NCBI GenBank assembly: GCA_015492515.1
Contig: WGEZ01000007.1
Coordinates: forward strand, 1-41,711
Direction of reading: 5' to 3'
DNA from: Nitrospirota bacterium
Lineage (GTDB): Bacteria; Nitrospirota; Thermodesulfovibrionia; Thermodesulfovibrionales; JdFR-85
DNA: 41,711 bases
Shown here: positions 8,949-18,662 of the stretch, one piece after another
How positions within the stretch are numbered: the first letter of the stretch is position 1
Layout: the number at the start of each line of letters is the position of its first letter
The notes under the pieces: generated by a model
What the model saw: the letters and a program-made list of their open reading frames with translations, nothing else
Told to the model about the DNA's origin: nothing
Database searches by the model: none
Made by a program: the position numbers and the translations under genes

Positions 8949-9902
8949 GTGACCCTCAGGCCGAGGAGCTTCGAGGAGTTCGTCGGGCAGGAGCGGATAA
9001 AGGACAACCTCCGTGTGTACATCCAGGCGGCAAGGCAGAGGGGTGAGGCGCTCGACCATGTCCTCTTCTACGGTCCGCCGGGCCTCGGCAAGACCACCCT
9101 TGCACATATAATCTCCCACGAGCTGAGTGTAAACATCAAGACCACCTCAGGCCCGATCCTCGAGCGGCCCGGTGACCTTGCGGCGATACTGACGAACCTC
9201 TCCGACCACGACATCCTCTTTATCGACGAGATCCACAGGATGCCGAGGATCGTGGAGGAGATCCTCTACCCCGCCATGGAGGATTTCCACCTCGACATCA
9301 TCATAGGCCAGGGGCCGAACGCCAGGACGCTCAAGGTCAACCTCCCGCACTTCACGCTCATCGGCGCCACCACCCGCACAGGTCTCCTCACATCCCCCCT
9401 GAGGGACCGTTTCGGTGTGATCGTGAGGCTCGGGTACTACAGCCCCGAGGACCTGATGAGGATAGTCGAGCGGTCCTCCGCGATCCTTGATGTAGAGATA
9501 ACGGAGGAGGCCACCTTCGAGATAGCCAGGCGCTCGAGGGGGACGCCGAGGATCGCGAACAGGCTCCTGAGGAGGGTGAGGGACTTCGCACAGGTGAAGG
9601 GCGACGGCACCATCGGGATGGAGATAGCCAGGCACGCCCTCGAGTCCATGGATGTGGACGAGAGGGGGCTCGACGAGATAGACAGGAAGCTGCTGCTGAC
9701 GATCATAGAGAAGTACGACGGCGGTCCTGTGGGTGTCGATACCCTCGCAGCCTCCCTCAGGGAGGACAAGGAGACGATCGAGGATGTCTACGAGCCCTTC
9801 CTCCTGCAGGAGGGGCTGATAGAGCGTACCCCGAGGGGAAGGCTCGCCACACGCGGCGCCTACGAACACCTCAGGATAGAGCTGCCCCAGAGGCTCTTCT
9901 GA
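8949..9902 (+). CDS. ruvB: Holliday junction branch migration helicase RuvB (5' end uncertain)
   Basis: [67 protein letters not shown] 8949 is the first canonical start in frame, but RuvB-like sequence continues upstream. Confidence 0.92.
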   Translation: MTLRPRSFEEFVGQERIKDNLRVYIQAARQRGEALDHVLFYGPPGLGKTTLAHIISHELSVNIKTTSGPILERPGDLAAILTNLSDHDILFIDEIHRMPRIVEEILYPAMEDFHLDIIIGQGPNARTLKVNLPHFTLIGATTRTGLLTSPLRDRFGVIVRLGYYSPEDLMRIVERSSAILDVEITEEATFEIARRSRGTPRIANRLLRRVRDFAQVKGDGTIGMEIARHALESMDVDERGLDEIDRKLLLTIIEKYDGGPVGVDTLAASLREDKETIEDVYEPFLLQEGLIERTPRGRLATRGAYEHLRIELPQRLF

Positions 9903-9926
9903 TATCTTGCTGAAAGGAGTGTAAGG

Positions 9927-10697
9927 ATGTCGTATCTGATTGCAGTGGCTGGAAAGGGCGGGACGGGCAAGACCAGCATAGCGGGCCTGACGGTCAGGTA
10001 TCTGGTGGAGAGGAAAGGGGGGCCGGTCCTCGCCGTCGATGCCGACAGCAACGCCTGCCTGAACGAGGCCCTCGGCGTCGAGGTCCATGCAACGGTCGGA
10101 CAGCTGAGGGAGACCTCCCTGGAGACCATCCGCTCTGGAGGCGCGAGACCCGGCGGCATGAGTATGGAGGAGCTCTTCGAGTACCAGATAAACCAGGCCC
10201 TCGTCGAGTCGAAGGGGTTCGACCTCCTGGTGATGGGCAGACCCGAGGGGCCCGGCTGTTACTGTGCTGCAAACAACATCATAAGGAAGTATACCGACCT
10301 CCTCTCGGAACGCTACCCCTACGTGGTGATCGATAACGAGGCGGGCATGGAGCACCTGAGCAGGCGTACGACGCACAGGGTGAACCTCCTCCTGATGGTG
10401 AGCGACCCGACGGTCAGGGGCGTGCAGACGGCGCGGAGGATCAACGACCTCGTGGATGAACTGAAGCTGGAGATCGAAAGAAGGGTGTTGATCATAAACA
10501 GGGTCTCCGGTGACGAGGGTGACAGGCTGAAGGAACTGGCAGAGGGCATGGGGCTTCACGTTGCAGGGCTTGTTCCACAGGACGGCATCATATTCGAGTA
10601 CGACCTGAAGGGCATCCCGATCTTCAACCTCCCCGGGGACTCGCCTGCCCTGATATCGGTCTTCTCCATCCTCGACGACCTCCTCGGGCAGCGGTAG
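9927..10697 (+). CDS. cooC: CooC/AcsF-type CODH maturation ATPase
   Basis: AVAGKGGTGKTS deviant Walker A, VDADSNACLNEALG, GPGCYCAANNIIRK (CXC), VVIDNEAGMEHLSRRTT. Confidence 0.9.
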   Translation: MSYLIAVAGKGGTGKTSIAGLTVRYLVERKGGPVLAVDADSNACLNEALGVEVHATVGQLRETSLETIRSGGARPGGMSMEELFEYQINQALVESKGFDLLVMGRPEGPGCYCAANNIIRKYTDLLSERYPYVVIDNEAGMEHLSRRTTHRVNLLLMVSDPTVRGVQTARRINDLVDELKLEIERRVLIINRVSGDEGDRLKELAEGMGLHVAGLVPQDGIIFEYDLKGIPIFNLPGDSPALISVFSILDDLLGQR

Positions 10698-10746
10698 TGC
10701 AGCCCGACGTCCCTCAGCTATAAAATTATAACTATTTTAAATAACA

Positions 10747-10764
10747 GGGTACTTTACCGTACCC
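10747..10764 (+). promoter_or_regulatory. Inverted repeat GGGTAC-N6-GTACCC upstream of acsE
   Basis: Perfect 6-bp arms 50 bp after the cooC stop, in an AT-rich promoter-like patch (TTTACC-18-TATGCT candidate promoter). Confidence 0.4.
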
Positions 10765-10889
10765 CGCATTTTATGTTATGCTTTCTAACTGTTGGACTCG
10801 GGACCTGGTCCTGGGCGGGAGCCGTCCTCTGCATCACGCCGCCTCATGTGCGCGGTTTAAGGCCTGATCTCTCCGAGGGCGATGGCTCC

Positions 10890-10904
10890 GGTATTCCGAA
10901 TACC
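10890..10904 (+). promoter_or_regulatory. 15-bp perfect palindrome GGTATTC-C-GAATACC in the acsE leader
   Basis: Direct reading; 7-bp arms around one central base, about 75 nt upstream of the acsE ATG. Confidence 0.4.
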
Positions 10905-10978
10905 CTGAAGAGAAACAACGGTCTTGCTCAGGCATACAATGCGGTTGCTTTATCAAAAAAATCTCAAGAGGTAGGGAC

Positions 10979-11761
10979 ATGCTTATAATCGGGGAGAAAC
11001 TGAGCATCATCGCCAAACGCGTCAGGGAAGCCATGATGAAGAGGGACAAGGGGCCCATTCAGGAGATCGCCCGTGCACAGCACAAGGGTGGTGCGGGGAT
11101 GATCGACGCCAACATAGGCCCTGCAGAGGACGGCGGCGAGGAACTGATGGAGTGGATGGTCACCACCATCCAGGAGGCCGTCCCCCTCCCTGTATGCCTC
11201 GATACCACTAACTACGCGGCCGTTGAGGCGGGGCTGAAGGTTCACAACAATGATTACGGCCTTCCCATGATCAACTCCACCTCGAACGATCCCGAGCGCT
11301 TTCCGATGCTCGAACTCGCAGCCAGGTACAGCTGTCTGATCATAGGGCTCACAGTGGGCAAGGGAGGGCTGCCTGCCGACGAGGAGGAGAGGTCTGCCAT
11401 TGCGGCGGAGATCATGGCAAGGGCCATGGAGTACGGCGTGCCCCTTGAGAACCTCTATCTCGACCCCCTGGTACTCCAGATATCCACGACCCAGGAGCAG
11501 GCACTGAAGGTGATCAAGACGATAGGGATGTTCCAGGAGCTGAACGACCCGCCGATGAAGACGGTGGTGGGGTTGAGCAACATCTCCAACGGATGCCCCA
11601 GGCATGTGAGGCCGGTGCTGAACAGGTACCTCCTTGCGCTGCTGATGTACGAGGGGCTCACGGCGGCCATAGCCGATCCGCTGGAGGTGAGGGAAACGGT
11701 GAAGACCATAGACGTACTCATGAACAGAACACTCTATGCCCATTCATACCTTGAGATGTGA
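10979..11761 (+). CDS. acsE: Methyltetrahydrofolate:corrinoid/iron-sulfur protein methyltransferase
   Basis: LIIGEKLSIIAKRVREAM, MIDANIGPAEDGGEELMEWMV, CLDTTNYAAVEAGL, GLSNISNGCPRHVRPVLNRYLLALLM; pterin-binding fold. Confidence 0.92.
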   Translation: MLIIGEKLSIIAKRVREAMMKRDKGPIQEIARAQHKGGAGMIDANIGPAEDGGEELMEWMVTTIQEAVPLPVCLDTTNYAAVEAGLKVHNNDYGLPMINSTSNDPERFPMLELAARYSCLIIGLTVGKGGLPADEEERSAIAAEIMARAMEYGVPLENLYLDPLVLQISTTQEQALKVIKTIGMFQELNDPPMKTVVGLSNISNGCPRHVRPVLNRYLLALLMYEGLTAAIADPLEVRETVKTIDVLMNRTLYAHSYLEM

Positions 11762-11814
11762 ACACGTTATACGGGAATATTAATGAGTTCGTGTAACGGA
11801 TAAGGGAGGATGCG

Positions 11815-12753
11815 ATGGCCTTTGTACCACCGAAAGAGAGCTTTGCAGGGAGGGTCTTTCCCGTAACGATCGGCTCCGAGGTTCAGGAGACCTTCGGCGG
11901 GGAGAACACGCTGCCCTTCCACACCTTCGAGGGCGAGGTGCCGCACAGGCCGCTCATCGCCTATGAGATACAGGATGTCCCTCCAGATGACTGGCCCGAG
12001 ACGGTGAGGATGGTCTACGACGGCGTGAGCGACGATCCCGTGAAGTGGGCCAGACACTGCGTTGAGGAGCTGAAGGCCAGGGCGATAACGCTGAGGCTCA
12101 TCGGCACCCATCCTGACAACAAGGACCTCTCCGCCGACGATGCGGCGAAGACCGTCTCCGAGGTCCTGGGGGCCGTGAAGGTGCCCTTCATCGTCCTGGG
12201 GAGCAACCACGTGGAGAAGGATTCAGAGGTCCTGGTGAAGGCTGCTGAGGCGGCGAAGGGGCACAACTGCATAATCGGCAAGGCACAGGAGGCGAACTAC
12301 AAGACCATAGCTGCGGCAGCCATGGCAAGCGGACACAAGCTCATCGCCATGAGCGAGCTTGACATAAACCTCTCCAAGCAGCTGAACATCCTGATCACCC
12401 AGATGGGGTTCGAGAAGGAGAGGCTGATCACCGATCCGATGTGTTCAGCCCTGGGATACGGGCTTGAGTATACCTACTCGGTGATGGAGCGTATCAGACT
12501 GGCGGCGCTTGCCCAGAACGACGCGGTGATGCAGCCGCCGCTGGTCGGCGACGTGGGTATGTATGTCTGGAAGATCAAGGAGACGCAGGCACCGGAGGAC
12601 GCGCTCCCTGAATGGGGGGCCCTCGAGCAGAGGGGCATCCTCTGGGAGGCGCTCACCGCGACCTCGTTGATGCTCTCCGGTGCGGAGCTGCTGATCCTCC
12701 GCCACCCAAAGGCCGTAGATGCGGTGGAGGGCTTTATAGACGAGCTCCTTTAA
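11815..12753 (+). CDS. acsD: Corrinoid/iron-sulfur protein small subunit (CODH/ACS delta)
   Basis: TIGSEVQETFGGENTLPFHTFEGEVPHRPLIAYEIQD; position between acsE and acsC. Confidence 0.92.
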   Translation: MAFVPPKESFAGRVFPVTIGSEVQETFGGENTLPFHTFEGEVPHRPLIAYEIQDVPPDDWPETVRMVYDGVSDDPVKWARHCVEELKARAITLRLIGTHPDNKDLSADDAAKTVSEVLGAVKVPFIVLGSNHVEKDSEVLVKAAEAAKGHNCIIGKAQEANYKTIAAAAMASGHKLIAMSELDINLSKQLNILITQMGFEKERLITDPMCSALGYGLEYTYSVMERIRLAALAQNDAVMQPPLVGDVGMYVWKIKETQAPEDALPEWGALEQRGILWEALTATSLMLSGAELLILRHPKAVDAVEGFIDELL

Positions 12754-12774
12754 AGAAAACCATGGAGGTCTGAG

Positions 12775-14118
12775 ATGGCATTGACGGGCGTTGAGATATT
12801 CAAGCTGCTGCCAAAGACGAACTGCAAGAAATGCGGGTTTCCCACATGTCTTGCCTTTGCGATGAAGCTGGCCCAGAGACAGGTGACGCTGGACGCCTGT
12901 CCCGACGTCTCCGATGAGGCGAAGAGGATCCTCGGCGAGGCGTCCGCCCCGCCCGTGAGGCCTATAACCATCGGTGCAGGGGATAAGGCCGTGAAGATGG
13001 GCGAGGAGACGGTGCTCTTCAGGCATGAGAAGAAGTTCGTGAACCCGAACGTCTTCGCCCTGGAGATCAAGGACACCGAGCCGGACGATGTGGTCGAGGG
13101 CAAGATCAACGACCTGCTCACCTCGGAGATAAACAGGGTGGGACAGCTCTTGAGGATCGACGCCTTCTGCCTCACCGGTGCCTCCGGCGACGCCGGAAGC
13201 CTTGAGGGCCTTGCGAAACGGGTGGCGGAGAAGGCGCCTGACGTACCGGTGATCATCTCCACTGAAGACCCGGAGGCTGCAGAGGCCGCCCTGAAGGTCT
13301 TCGGCGGCAAGAAGGCGGTCCTCTACGGTGCTACGGAGGCGAACGCGGAGAAGATGGCGGCCCTTGCAAAGGCCAACGGCGCGGTCCTCGGTGTGAGGGC
13401 GGAGGGCCTGGAGCCGCTCACCGCCCTGACGGAGAAGGTGAAGTCCCTCGGGGTCGAGGATCTGGTGATAGATTCGGGTGCCCGGAGGGCGCGGGAGATC
13501 CTTGAACACAACACCTTCATCAGGAGGGCGGCGGTAAAGAAGAACTTCAAGCCCCTCGGTTACCCGGTGATCAACTTCGTCCAGCGCGACGACCCCACGA
13601 TGGAGGCGCTGATCGCCGGGCTCGGCGTGGCGAAGTACGCCTCGATCGTTGTTATCAGCTCTGCGGAGAAATGGAAGAACCTCGCCCTCTTCACCCTGAG
13701 GCAGAACATCTATACAGACCCTCAGGTGCCGATGCAGGTGGAGCAGAAGATCTACAAGATCGGCGAGCCCACAGAGGAGTCCCCCCTGCTCATCACCACG
13801 AACTTCTCCCTCACCTACTTCATCGTCTCAGGCGAGGTGGAGAACTCGAGGGTGCCGGCCCATCTCGCCGTGATGGACTGCGAGGGGCTCTCCGTGCTCA
13901 CCGCATGGGCGGCGGGCAAGTTCACCGGTGCAAAGATCGCCAACTTCATCAAGGAGAGCGGGGTGGAGAAGGAGATAAAGCACAGGGAGCTGATCATCCC
14001 CGGTTATGTGGCCATACTGAGCGGTGCGATCGAGGAGAAGCTCGAGGGCTGGAAGGTCACCGTAGGCCCCAGGGAGGCGAACGCACTGCCCAGCTTCCTC
14101 CGCTCCAGGGCGGCGTGA
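12775..14118 (+). CDS. acsC: Corrinoid/iron-sulfur protein large subunit (CODH/ACS gamma)
   Basis: N-terminal TNCKKCGFPTCLAFAMKLAQ [4Fe-4S] motif; C-terminal corrinoid-binding region; 447 aa. Confidence 0.93.
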   Translation: MALTGVEIFKLLPKTNCKKCGFPTCLAFAMKLAQRQVTLDACPDVSDEAKRILGEASAPPVRPITIGAGDKAVKMGEETVLFRHEKKFVNPNVFALEIKDTEPDDVVEGKINDLLTSEINRVGQLLRIDAFCLTGASGDAGSLEGLAKRVAEKAPDVPVIISTEDPEAAEAALKVFGGKKAVLYGATEANAEKMAALAKANGAVLGVRAEGLEPLTALTEKVKSLGVEDLVIDSGARRAREILEHNTFIRRAAVKKNFKPLGYPVINFVQRDDPTMEALIAGLGVAKYASIVVISSAEKWKNLALFTLRQNIYTDPQVPMQVEQKIYKIGEPTEESPLLITTNFSLTYFIVSGEVENSRVPAHLAVMDCEGLSVLTAWAAGKFTGAKIANFIKESGVEKEIKHRELIIPGYVAILSGAIEEKLEGWKVTVGPREANALPSFLRSRAA

Positions 14119-14225
14119 GTTCCGGCAGTTGCGGCCCATAGAGAATACGACGATGTACAGCTGTTTCGCTTTCTTGGTCGACCTCAGTGAAATTATTAAA
14201 AATTTAAATCACCGTATTTGATATA

Positions 14226-14252
14226 TTGACTTTATAAAGTAAAAAGTATAAA
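14226..14252 (+). promoter_or_regulatory. Candidate internal promoter upstream of acsB
   Basis: TTGACT (14226-14231), 15-nt spacer, TATAAA (14247-14252) in a very AT-rich patch; overlaps the 12-bp palindrome ACTTTATAAAGT (14229-14240). Confidence 0.45.
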
Positions 14253-14269
14253 AATTAAGAAAGGCGTTT

Positions 14270-14287
14270 CAGGCGCCCCGGTGCCTG
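14270..14287 (+). other. GC hairpin in the acsB 5' leader
   Basis: CAGGCGCCCCGGTGCCTG forms a ~7-bp stem (one G-U), about 60 nt upstream of the acsB ATG. Confidence 0.4.
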
Positions 14288-14346
14288 GCCGGAACTGTAC
14301 TGAATCTGAAGCGAATAGAGAACAACGAAAGAAGAGGAGGTAGAGG

Positions 14347-16545
14347 ATGTCAAAGATAATCGCCTCGGCTGCGATCAGAGGGTCACATAGAGTCTTCAGG
14401 CAGACTGAGGAGTTGCTCCAGAAGGTGATCGCCGAGAAGGGGGAGGACCACCACTTCGAGTTTCCCGACACCGCATACCACCTTCCCATGATCTACGCCA
14501 TCACAGGCTTTGAGGTGAAGACGCTGAAGGACATGAAAGAGGCGCTGAGGATGACCCAGGACCTGCTGCACGACGAGCCTGACGACAGGCTCTGGTCTCC
14601 CTACCTCGGTGAGGCCCTCGATTCCGGGATGGCCACCCTCTTTGCCGAGGAGATATGGCTCGCCCTCAGATACATCGAGGGGCTTGAACCGGCGAAGGAC
14701 CCAGAGACAGGGTATGTGTACAACGGATTCATAACCGACACGATACAGAGGAACCTCGGCATCCAGCTCGTTGACGGCAGGATGCCCGGGTTTGCGGCCA
14801 TCATCGGTGCCGCCCCCGACGACGACACGGCGGTGAAGATAGTGAGGGAGCTTCAGCAGAAGAACATCCTCGTCTTCCTCTCGGGCAACGTCAAGGGCGA
14901 GAGCGTCACGAAACAGCTCCTCAGGAAGAAGGTCGAGCTCGGTTGGGACGTCTACGTCGTCCCCCTCGGCCCTGATACGGAGCATACCCTCTATGCCCTC
15001 GACTGGGCCATAAGGGCCTCTCTCATCTTCGGGGGCATGAGCGGCGGTGACTTCAAGGGCAACCTCAGATACACGAAGGAGAGGGTCTTCGCCTACGCCC
15101 TAGTGCTCGGCGAGCTCGACGACGTCAAGTGGGCGACCGGTGCAGGCGCCATAAACCTCGGCTTCCCGGCCATCTGTGACACCGACGTGCCCGTCATCCA
15201 CCCCACAGGCGTATGCACCTATGAGGAGGTGGAGAAGGAACTCGACCATGACAAGATCGTCCAGCGGGCCATCGAGGTGAGGGGGCTGAAGGTCCTGGTG
15301 GAGAAGCCGCCGATACCGATCGCCTACGGCCCTGCCTTTGAGGGTGAGAGGATAAGGAAGGAGGAGACCTTCATAGAGTTCGGCGGTACAAAGTCGGCCG
15401 CCTTCGAGTGGTGCAGGCTGCGTGAGGCCGAGGAGGTGGAGGACGGCAAGATCGAGATCGTGGGTGAGAACTGGAAGGAGAGGTATGAGCAGGGCGGTAC
15501 AATGCCCCTCGGCATCGTCGTCGACGTGACGGGCAGGAAGATGCAGGCCGACTTCCTCCCCATCATCGAGAGGAGGCTCCACCACAACATAAACGAAGGA
15601 CAGGGCATATGGCACATGGGACAGAGGGACATACCCTGGATAAGGATAAGCCATAGTGCGAAACAGGCGGGCTTCAGCCTTGAGGACATCGCCAAGATAC
15701 ACCATGCAATGACCCACAAGAGGTTCAGCTCCATAGTGGACAAGGTGCAGGTGACGCTCTATACAGAGGAGGAGGACGTGATCAGGCTCCGTGACGAGGC
15801 GAGGGCGGACTGGAAGGCGAGGGACGAGAGGCTCGCCGCCCTTACGGATGAGACGGTGGACACCTTCTACTCCTGTCTGCTCTGCCAGTCCTTCGCACCG
15901 AGCCACGTCTGCGTGATCACCCCCGAGAGGCTCGGCCTCTGCGGTGCCTACAACTGGCTGGACACGAAGGCGGCCTACGAGATAGATCCCACCGGCGGCA
16001 ACCAGCCCATCGCAAAGGGTGAGCTGATCGACACCAGATACGGCAGGTACACCGGTGTGGACGAGTACCTTAAGCAGGCCTCCGGCGGTGCCGTGGAGAC
16101 CCTGAACCTCTACACGATCATGGAGAACCCTATGACCTCCTGCGGATGCTTCGAATGCATCCTGGCGATCATTCCCGAGGCCAACGGCGTGATGATCGTC
16201 CAGAGGGGGCATACCGGCATGACCCCTATAGGGATGAAGTTCTCCACCCTCGCCGGAACCGTGGGTGGAGGCGTTCAGACACCCGGGTTCATGGGTATCG
16301 GTGTGAACTTCATCACCAGCAGGAAGTTCCTCGCCGGAGACGGCGGGATAAAGAGGGTGGTCTGGATGACGAAGGCCCTGAAGGAGAGGGTGAGAGAGGG
16401 CTTTCAGAGGGCTGCTGCCGAGGCAGGGGTTCCGGACCTCCTCGACAAGGTAGCCGATGAGACCATCTGTGAGGATTCGGAGAAGCTCCTCGAGTACCTT
16501 ACCGAGGTGGGACACCCGGCCCTCGAGATGGAGCCGATGATATGA
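14347..16545 (+). CDS. acsB: Acetyl-CoA synthase (CO-methylating), bacterial full-length form
   Basis: 732 aa; A-cluster cysteines present in FYSCLLCQSFAPSHVCVITPERLGLCGAYNW and TSCGCFECI. Confidence 0.95.
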   Translation: MSKIIASAAIRGSHRVFRQTEELLQKVIAEKGEDHHFEFPDTAYHLPMIYAITGFEVKTLKDMKEALRMTQDLLHDEPDDRLWSPYLGEALDSGMATLFAEEIWLALRYIEGLEPAKDPETGYVYNGFITDTIQRNLGIQLVDGRMPGFAAIIGAAPDDDTAVKIVRELQQKNILVFLSGNVKGESVTKQLLRKKVELGWDVYVVPLGPDTEHTLYALDWAIRASLIFGGMSGGDFKGNLRYTKERVFAYALVLGELDDVKWATGAGAINLGFPAICDTDVPVIHPTGVCTYEEVEKELDHDKIVQRAIEVRGLKVLVEKPPIPIAYGPAFEGERIRKEETFIEFGGTKSAAFEWCRLREAEEVEDGKIEIVGENWKERYEQGGTMPLGIVVDVTGRKMQADFLPIIERRLHHNINEGQGIWHMGQRDIPWIRISHSAKQAGFSLEDIAKIHHAMTHKRFSSIVDKVQVTLYTEEEDVIRLRDEARADWKARDERLAALTDETVDTFYSCLLCQSFAPSHVCVITPERLGLCGAYNWLDTKAAYEIDPTGGNQPIAKGELIDTRYGRYTGVDEYLKQASGGAVETLNLYTIMENPMTSCGCFECILAIIPEANGVMIVQRGHTGMTPIGMKFSTLAGTVGGGVQTPGFMGIGVNFITSRKFLAGDGGIKRVVWMTKALKERVREGFQRAAAEAGVPDLLDKVADETICEDSEKLLEYLTEVGHPALEMEPMI

Positions 16546-16585
16546 AAAACGGTCGATATGCCTTTGGTGGCGGTAATGGTCATGG

Positions 16586-16615
16586 AGTTGTCATGAGGTT
16601 GAGAGCATGACAGCT
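16586..16615 (+). other. Intercistronic hairpin between acsB and cooS/acsA
   Basis: AGTTGTCATG (16586-16595) / CATGACAGCT (16606-16615): 10-bp stem with one G-U, 10-nt loop. Confidence 0.5.
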
Positions 16616-16648
16616 AAGCATGGTGACTAAATTTATTGGAGGTTGGAG

Positions 16649-18634
16649 ATGGCGGACAAGACGATAAAGAGTGCAGACAGGGTCGCAGAGGAGATCATCG
16701 AGTGGGCCGAGGGCCACGGTCTCGAGACGGCCTTCGACAGGGCGGAGAGGCTTCATCCCTGCCCCATCGGGCATTCCGGCGCCTGCTGCAAGATATGCTT
16801 CATGGGGCCCTGCAGGCTCGTCGGGCCTGATGCTGAGGAGAAGGCGGCGGGCGTATGCGGAGCGACCCTGCCGGTGGTGAGCGCCAGGAACTTCCTGAGG
16901 ATGGTCGCCGCCGGTACAGCCGCCCACAGCGATCACGCAAGGGACATGGCCTTCACCCTCCTGGAGGCGGCGACCGGTGAGGCCCCGGACTTCAAGATAA
17001 AGGACGAGGTGAAGCTGAGGAAGCTCGCCGGCATCCTCGATATCCCCACCGACGGCAAGACGAAGGAGATCATCGCCAAGGAGGTGGCCGAGAAGATCAT
17101 CAGCCAGTTCGGTCAGCAGAAGGGAGAGCTCGCCTTCATCAGGAGGGCACCCAAGAAGCGCCAGGAGGTGTGGCGGAAGTGGGGCCTCGTGCCGAGGGGC
17201 ATCGACCGCGAGGTCGCCGAGGCGATGCACAGGACCAACATGGGTGTGGACCAGGACCCCGAGAACCTGATGATGGCCGCCCTCAAGGTCTCTCTCGCCG
17301 ACGGATGGGGCGGCTGCATGTTCAGCACCGATATCACGGACATACTCTTCGGCACCCCCAGGCCGAGGCGTTCGCAGGCAAGCATCGGCATAATGAAGGA
17401 GGACGAGGTGAACGTGGTGGTCCACGGCCATGAACCGACCCTTGCGGAGATGGTCGTCGAGGCCGCTCAGGAGAAGGAGATGCTCGATTATGCAAAGCAG
17501 AAGGGAGCGAAGGGGATCAACCTCGTGGGGATGTGCTGCACAGCGAACGAGGTGCTGATGAGGCACGGCATACCCACTGCCGGTGGGTTCCTCAATCAGG
17601 AGCTGGCCGTGATGACGGGCCTTGCAGAGGCCGTTATGGTCGATGTCCAGTGCATAATGCCCGCCATCGCCCAGGCGGCGAAGAAGTTCCATACCAAGAT
17701 CATCACCACATCCCACAAGGGCAAGATGATCGATGCGGTTCATGTCCAGTACGATGAGCACAGGGCGAAGGAGGTGGCCAGACAGGTCCTGAGGCTCGCC
17801 ATCGACAACTTCGCCAACAGGACGGCCGAGGGGAGCAGGGTCCACGAGACCACCCCGGTGATCGCCGGCTTCTCCCATGAGTACATAGACTACATGCAGG
17901 GCGGCAGGTTCAGGGCATCCTTCAGGCCCCTGAACGATGCGATAATGGCCGGCAGGATCAGGGGCGTGGCAGGCATCGTGGGCTGCAACAACCCGAGGAT
18001 CGCCCAGGACAGCATTCACGACTACCTGGCAGAGGAGTTCATAAAGAACGACGTCCTCGTCGTGAGCACTGGTTGCGGGGCCGCCGCCTGTGCAAAGGCA
18101 GGGTTCATGACCCCTGAGACCGCCCTCGAGAAGGCGGGTCCGGGGTTGAGGGAGGTCTGTGAGGCGATAGGCATACCCCCGATCCTGCACCTCGGTGCCT
18201 GCGTGGACAACTCAAGGATACTCACCGTCGCCACCCACATGGTCAACGAAGGCGGCCTCGGTGACGATATCTCCGATCTTCCGGCGGTCGGCATCGCTCC
18301 TGAGTGGATGAGCGAGAAGGCCCTTGCGATAGGCTGCTACTTCGTGGCTTCCGGGATGTACGTCATATTCGGCTCCGAGAGCCCCGTCGAGGCGAGCGAG
18401 ACGGTCAAACATATAAAGAGGAACGTCTGGGAGGAGCGCGTGGGCGGCAAACTGGAGTTCGTAGCTGACCCTGACGAGATCCTGAAGAAGTCGCTGGAGC
18501 ATATCGACAAGAAGCGTGACGCCCTGAAGCTGAGGAAGTACGAGCCGGGCAGGTTCGGCGTGGAGAGGAAGCTGATGAGCATGGCTGACCGGCGTAAGCT
18601 CGAGGCCATTGCAAAGCCACACGAGATAAAGTGA
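16649..18634 (+). CDS. acsA: Ni-containing anaerobic carbon monoxide dehydrogenase catalytic subunit
   Basis: HPCPIGHSGACCKICFMGPCRL cluster motif, MCCTANEVLMRHGIP, GCNNPRIAQDSIHDY, VVSTGCGAAACAKAG, LHLGACVDNSRI. ATG 16649 has a GGAGG SD; the ORF-track start 16643 is a TTG. Confidence 0.95.
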   Translation: MADKTIKSADRVAEEIIEWAEGHGLETAFDRAERLHPCPIGHSGACCKICFMGPCRLVGPDAEEKAAGVCGATLPVVSARNFLRMVAAGTAAHSDHARDMAFTLLEAATGEAPDFKIKDEVKLRKLAGILDIPTDGKTKEIIAKEVAEKIISQFGQQKGELAFIRRAPKKRQEVWRKWGLVPRGIDREVAEAMHRTNMGVDQDPENLMMAALKVSLADGWGGCMFSTDITDILFGTPRPRRSQASIGIMKEDEVNVVVHGHEPTLAEMVVEAAQEKEMLDYAKQKGAKGINLVGMCCTANEVLMRHGIPTAGGFLNQELAVMTGLAEAVMVDVQCIMPAIAQAAKKFHTKIITTSHKGKMIDAVHVQYDEHRAKEVARQVLRLAIDNFANRTAEGSRVHETTPVIAGFSHEYIDYMQGGRFRASFRPLNDAIMAGRIRGVAGIVGCNNPRIAQDSIHDYLAEEFIKNDVLVVSTGCGAAACAKAGFMTPETALEKAGPGLREVCEAIGIPPILHLGACVDNSRILTVATHMVNEGGLGDDISDLPAVGIAPEWMSEKALAIGCYFVASGMYVIFGSESPVEASETVKHIKRNVWEERVGGKLEFVADPDEILKKSLEHIDKKRDALKLRKYEPGRFGVERKLMSMADRRKLEAIAKPHEIK

Positions 18635-18662
18635 TGCAGGAGCCATACGAAGGGAGGTCTCG

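Noticed and set aside
10875-10935. GGGCGATGGCTCC in the acsE leader recalls the fluoride (crcB) riboswitch start
   Set aside because: The following conserved segments (CCGCC, AAACNGCC, TGATG-CTCCTAC-like) are absent; only a short chance match.
10698-10978. Cobalamin riboswitch before corrinoid-pathway genes
   Set aside because: No recognisable B12-box (AGCCAGGAGACCTGCC-like) or GCCACTG core in this leader.
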